Shown here: in pieces, positions 5,978-9,069 of the stretch
Layout: every line of letters begins with the position of its first letter
How positions within the stretch are numbered: position 1 is the stretch's first letter
DNA from: Chloroflexota bacterium
GTDB taxonomy: Bacteria; Chloroflexota; Dehalococcoidia; Lucifugimonadales; Australimonadaceae
Length of the DNA stretch: 9,069 nt
Direction: 5' to 3'
NCBI GenBank assembly: GCA_026713505.1
Contig: JAPOOH010000323.1
Location: 1-9,069 of the forward strand
Notes under the pieces: model-generated
Told to the model about the DNA's origin: nothing
Databases searched by the model: none
What the model saw: only the letters and a program-made list of their open reading frames with translations
Position numbers and translations under genes: made by a program

Positions 5978-7798
5978 ATGCTGTCGGGACCCCGCATCCG
6001 ACTCCGGAAGGCAACCCCTCCTCTGTCGCTCCCACGAAAGGGAACCTTCGTCGTCGGCATCCTCATCCTGGTCCTGGGGTTCTACATCCTCGTCCCGGTC
6101 GTCCTGATCCTCATCAACAGCTTCAACGTAGCCAGCATCGGAGAGCCGTCCCAGTGGTCGCTGGACAACTGGCGCTTCGCATTCGCTGAACCTGCCGTCT
6201 TCGTCGCACTGCGGAACACGTTCCTCATCTTCGGGCTCTACACAGCCATCAGCTTTCCGGTTGCCGTCGCCATAGCGTGGACGCTCGCCCGTACGAACAT
6301 CGCGTGGAGCCACGCCCTGGAGTTCGCCTTCTGGATCTCGTTCATGATCCCGACCATATCGGTCACTATCGGCTGGACGCTGCTCCTGGACCCCGGCATA
6401 GGATTCCTCAATAAGCTGGTCGAGTTGCTTCCTCTGACCGACGCCCGGCCGTTCAATATCTACAGCGTCGAGGGCATCATCTGGGTCCACCTCATGGCCA
6501 ACGCTACGTCGGGCAAGGTGATGCTGCTCACACCGGCGTTCCGGAACATGAACCTCGCCATGGAGGAGGCGGCGCGAGTATCGGGCGCCAGCAACCTCCG
6601 AACGGCGATCCGCGTGACCCTGCCCCTGATGACGCCCGCGATGGTCATCGTGTTCATGCTGCAGTTCGTCAGGATCTTCCAGTCATTCGAAACCGAGCAG
6701 ATCCTCGGCACCCCCATAGGGTTCTTCATCTATTCGACGAAGATCTACGAGTTCGTGAGATTCTTCAATCCTCCTGAGTACGGTGCGGCGACAGCACTCG
6801 CCAGTGTGACCCTGCTGCTGATAGCCGTGATCTATCCCACGCAACGTTGGCTGACCTCCCGCCGGCAGTACACGACGCTGAGTGGGCAGTTCAAGCCGGG
6901 ACTCATCGACCTGGGCCGACTCAAGGTCCCGGTCTTCCTGGCGATAGTGGCCGTCGTCCTCCTGTTGACGGTTGTTCCCATAGTGACCGTCGTGGTGGGA
7001 AGCTTCATGAACCGCGTCGGTTGGTTCAACGTCACGCCAGTCTGGACGCTGGAACACTGGCAGGTGGTGCTCACTGACCGCTTCTTCCTGAAGGCGCTGC
7101 GCACGACGCTTGTCTTGAGCGCAACAACGGCGATCGTGTCCCCGCTGATCTTCTCGGTCGTTGCCTACATCATCGTGAGAACGCCCTGGCGAGGGCGCGG
7201 CCTCCTGGAATCGATCCTCTGGACCTCGTCGGCAGTCCCGGGCATCCTGGCGGGACTCGGCCTGCTGTGGATGTTCCTCGGCACTCCGTTCCTTGCGCCC
7301 ATCTACGGGACCATCTTCGCCCTGTTGTTGGTCGTGACGCTGCAGGGGCAGCTGACGAGTACACAACTCGTCAAGGCAGCATTCCTCCAGATCGGCTCAG
7401 ACATGGAGGAGGCCGCGCGCGTGTCCGGGGCCGGTTGGGTCCGCACCTACCTGCGTATCTGGCTGCCACTGATCATGCCCACGCTGGTGTTGATCGGGAC
7501 TCTGAACTTCGTATTCGCCGCCGGCGCCACGGCCAGCATCATCCTGCTGGCGAGTCGGGACACGATCACCCTGGCGATTCTGGCCCTGGAGATGATGACA
7601 CACTCGGACGGCAAGCTGTTGGAAGAAGCCGGGATCGTCAGCCTGTTCATCGTCGCCATGACGGTCACGATGGCAGTGGTCGCGAGGACGGTCGGTCTGC
7701 GGATGAGCGTCAGCCACAATATGCGGGCCCAGCAGGAAGGGGCAGCCGAAGAGAGGACCGGACTACCGGTCACCGGTGGAGCTTTGAACCGGCCCTAG
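5978..7798 (+). CDS. ABC transporter permease, fused double-domain (FbpB/AfuB-like)
   Basis: 606 residues, inner-membrane permease with two consecutive binding-protein-dependent transport domains. Hydrophobic segments start at about residues 24-48 and 82-104, with further ones in both halves, suggesting roughly twelve. Each half carries the cytoplasmic EAA loop that docks the ATPase: MEEAARVSG at 195-203 and again at 476-484, each followed by an LP-containing helix (VTLPLMTPA and IWLPLIMPT). The 281-residue offset shows a tandem duplication or fusion, as in Fe(III)-type FbpB proteins, so a single chain can form the whole channel. The in-frame stop at 5972-5974 forces the start at or after 5978. 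AGGAG (5973-5977) abuts this ATG with no spacer, so CTG at 5981 or another later codon could be the true start. Translation may also be coupled to the upstream gene. No ATPase gene follows, so the energising subunit must come from elsewhere or lie outside the window. Confidence 0.93.
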   Translation: MLSGPRIRLRKATPPLSLPRKGTFVVGILILVLGFYILVPVVLILINSFNVASIGEPSQWSLDNWRFAFAEPAVFVALRNTFLIFGLYTAISFPVAVAIAWTLARTNIAWSHALEFAFWISFMIPTISVTIGWTLLLDPGIGFLNKLVELLPLTDARPFNIYSVEGIIWVHLMANATSGKVMLLTPAFRNMNLAMEEAARVSGASNLRTAIRVTLPLMTPAMVIVFMLQFVRIFQSFETEQILGTPIGFFIYSTKIYEFVRFFNPPEYGAATALASVTLLLIAVIYPTQRWLTSRRQYTTLSGQFKPGLIDLGRLKVPVFLAIVAVVLLLTVVPIVTVVVGSFMNRVGWFNVTPVWTLEHWQVVLTDRFFLKALRTTLVLSATTAIVSPLIFSVVAYIIVRTPWRGRGLLESILWTSSAVPGILAGLGLLWMFLGTPFLAPIYGTIFALLLVVTLQGQLTSTQLVKAAFLQIGSDMEEAARVSGAGWVRTYLRIWLPLIMPTLVLIGTLNFVFAAGATASIILLASRDTITLAILALEMMTHSDGKLLEEAGIVSLFIVAMTVTMAVVARTVGLRMSVSHNMRAQQEGAAEERTGLPVTGGALNRP

Positions 7799-7875
7799 AC
7801 CGGCCTCTGCTGCGCAGCGTGGTCCTTCCCACCCGCCCGGACGCTTGGGCTGCCCTCATCCCGCAGGCCTCTACC

Positions 7876-7899
7876 TGGTTCGACAGGCTGACCACGAGC
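7876..7899. repeat. Dispersed palindromic repeat, copy 2
   Basis: Differs from the copy at 2946-2969 at only two positions (C to G at 7886 and C to G at 7890), giving TTCGACAGGCTGACCACGAGC. TGGT and ACCA form the stem ends. Confidence 0.6.
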
Positions 7900-7993
7900 G
7901 GGGTGAGAGTTGTGCAGAGGTTTCCTTGTACGGATCGGAACCAGGCACCCCACACAACACGCCACCGCCGTGTGACCTGCCCGGTCACCCTGG

Positions 7994-8011
7994 TTCCCGC
8001 CGGTGCGGGAA
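7994..8011. repeat. REP-like palindrome TTCCCGC-CGGT-GCGGGAA
   Basis: A perfect 7-bp stem, TTCCCGC (7994-8000) and GCGGGAA (8005-8011), with a 4-base loop CGGT, followed by TGACGG. The form TTCCCGC, short loop, GCGGGAATGACG is a widely seen class of intergenic palindromic repeat in many bacterial genomes. No other copy is in this window. Confidence 0.55.
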
Positions 8012-8123
8012 TGACGGAGCCTCCACTCCGCGCCCCGGTTTACCCCATCCTAGCCTTCCCCCATCAAGGGGACCCTTGCGTAAACCCATGGCTCTCCCCT
8101 CGCTCCACCAGCCCTCACCCCAA

Positions 8124-8147
8124 CCCTCTCCCTCCATCGGGAGAGGG
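8124..8147. repeat. REP-like palindrome CCCTCTCCC / GGGAGAGGG
   Basis: A perfect 9-bp stem, CCCTCTCCC (8124-8132) and GGGAGAGGG (8139-8147), with loop TCCATC, preceded by CCCTCACCCCAA. This CCCTCACCCCAACCCTCTCCC-type hairpin recurs in many proteobacterial and environmental genomes. There is no T-run downstream, so it is more likely a repeat element than a terminator. Confidence 0.55.
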
Positions 8148-8292
8148 AGAAGGCCGCGCAACAACCTCCAGTCGGTCACGAGAAAGGTCTCACCAAGGGG
8201 AAGGAACCAGGCCTCCCGTCTCCCCATTGACGGCGGGGTCACGCCTCCCTACCCTCACGCGCGCAAACCCTGTGCACCGGAGCGAAATCGCC

Positions 8293-9069
8293 ATGACCAC
8301 GCCCCCGACCGAACGTACCGTTAACGCCCACGGGCTGGACCTGCACTATCTCGATTGGGGGAACCCGGATGCGCCGCCCGTGCTGCTGCTGCACGGCCTG
8401 CAGGACTCGGCGGCGCTGTGGGGGACGTTCGCCGAGGCGATACGCGACGACTTCCACGTCATCGCGCTCGACCACCGCGGCCACGGCGACAGCCCGCGCG
8501 CGGAGACTTACGCGCTCGCGGACTACATCGCCGAGACGCGCGACGTGATCCGCAACCTGGGTCTCGAGGCGCCGGTGCTCATCGGACACTCGGCGGGCAG
8601 CAAGAACGCGTGGATGTGCATCGCCGATAACCCCGGCATCGCGTCGAAGCTGGTCATCACGGACATGGACCCGGACTCCTACAACCCCGGCTCCGTGGCG
8701 ATGATCTCGCGCTACAAGGACGAGACTGACTTCTACGAGGACCGCGAGGCGGTCTTGGAGCGGCTGCGTTCGCGGCAGCCGAACGCCTCCGACGAGGAGT
8801 TGGAGCGGGACGTGGACGCGCTCGCGGTGCGGCTGGACGACGGCCGCTACACGTGGAAACGCAGCCGCGACGTGGTGACGAAGTACGACAGGCCGGACGT
8901 GTGGGAGCGTCTGCCGGAGGTCGGCGCGCCGACGCTCATCGTGCGCGGCGCGGAGAGCACGCTGCTGCGGCACGACGTGGCGGTGCGGATGGCGGACGCG
9001 ATACCGGACTGTCGCCTCGTGGAGCTGCCGGGCGGCGGGCACTGGGTGCACCTGGAGCAGCCGGACGCC
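8293..9069 (+). CDS. Alpha/beta hydrolase fold protein, 3' end cut by the window
   Basis: Open for 259 codons from ATG 8293 to the right edge, probably lacking only about 10-30 residues. The fold is clear: oxyanion-hole LLLHGLQDS at 31-39, ALDHRGHGDSPR at 58-69 (strand 4 and the dipeptide turn), nucleophile elbow GHSAGS with Ser100, and catalytic His250 in GGGHWVHLEQPD. The acid is less clear: the usual D in the RGxxSD motif is Thr223 in VRGAESTLL, so Glu221 may serve, or an Asp elsewhere such as in ITDMDPD. The cap region (about 130-200) is rich in acidic residues. No signal peptide is seen, so it is probably cytoplasmic. Members include esterases, epoxide hydrolases, haloalkane dehalogenases and C-C bond hydrolases; none can be picked. 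A weak ribosome site GGAG (8279-8282) lies 10 nt upstream. Confidence 0.88.
   Translation, partial: MTTPPTERTVNAHGLDLHYLDWGNPDAPPVLLLHGLQDSAALWGTFAEAIRDDFHVIALDHRGHGDSPRAETYALADYIAETRDVIRNLGLEAPVLIGHSAGSKNAWMCIADNPGIASKLVITDMDPDSYNPGSVAMISRYKDETDFYEDREAVLERLRSRQPNASDEELERDVDALAVRLDDGRYTWKRSRDVVTKYDRPDVWERLPEVGAPTLIVRGAESTLLRHDVAVRMADAIPDCRLVELPGGGHWVHLEQPDA

Larger units (their letters stand above)
7799..8292. other. Gene-poor spacer with several palindromic repeats
   Basis: About 490 bp between the permease stop and the alpha/beta hydrolase start. I find no credible coding gene: reading frames here have repeat-derived, proline-rich sequence and no family motifs. It contains three separately listed repeats and a smaller hairpin, TCCCC (8057-8061) with GGGGA (8068-8072). 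The 10-bp palindrome GCTGCGCAGC at 7809-7818, just after the permease stop, could be part of a 3' processing or termination structure but lacks a T-run. I see no clear promoter for the hydrolase gene. Confidence 0.6.

Noticed and set aside
7809..7818. GCTGCGCAGC as a permease terminator
   Set aside because: A perfect palindrome without a loop and without a following T-run; it is not enough for an intrinsic terminator.
7876..8147. CRISPR array or tandem repeat
   Set aside because: The repeats are of three different types, each occurs once here, and no regular spacers separate them.
7845..8324. A 159-codon plus-strand open frame in the spacer
   Set aside because: It passes through three palindromic repeats and into the hydrolase gene in another frame. 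The product is Pro/Arg-rich and no ribosome site is seen.
8239..9051. A 270-codon minus-strand open frame
   Set aside because: It is antisense to the alpha/beta hydrolase, which has an intact catalytic Ser and His context. The minus-strand product is Arg/Val/His-rich without motifs.

Overview
The window is GC-rich, double-stranded bacterial chromosome-type DNA (well over 60% GC by eye) carrying catabolic and transport genes. There are no rRNA, tRNA, phage or transposase genes. Gene content (Rieske oxygenase, bicupin, heme-less sulfite-oxidase-type molybdoenzyme, amidase, ABC importer, alpha/beta hydrolase) and scattered short palindromic repeats would fit an uncultivated Chloroflexota (SAR202/Dehalococcoidia-like) or a high-GC actinobacterium. 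This placement is inference from general gene content; no marker gene is present.

Layout. (i) 1-1580, plus strand: the 3' end of a Rieske aromatic-ring-hydroxylating oxygenase, followed 36 bp later by a two-domain cupin, probably one oxidative catabolic operon. (ii) 1581-2921, plus strand: a promoter, a short Cys-rich leader ORF, a terminator-like hairpin with a competing alternative hairpin, then a sulfite-oxidase-family molybdenum enzyme. (iii) 3046-4542, minus strand: an amidase-signature hydrolase, convergent with the molybdoenzyme. (iv) 4543-4739: a divergent control region with a good plus-strand promoter. (v) 4740-7798, plus strand: a lipoprotein solute-binding protein and a fused double-domain permease of the Fe(III)/FbpAB-like class; no ATPase gene follows. 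(vi) 7799-8292: about 490 bp without a credible gene, holding three different palindromic repeat types. (vii) 8293 to the right edge: an alpha/beta hydrolase cut by the window end.

The most interesting part is 1611-1838. A promoter (TTGACA, 18 bp, TAGGAT) lies so close to an ATG that the transcript may be leaderless. The 57-codon ORF it would start has eight cysteine codons in sixteen. A Rho-independent terminator follows, and its right arm can pair instead with a second downstream copy of the left arm. The ORF stops 16 nt before the molybdoenzyme start. This looks like a cysteine-sensing attenuator placed on a sulfite-oxidase-like gene rather than on a biosynthetic operon. The geometry suggests the unusual polarity in which abundant Cys-tRNA favours expression, but this is a hypothesis.
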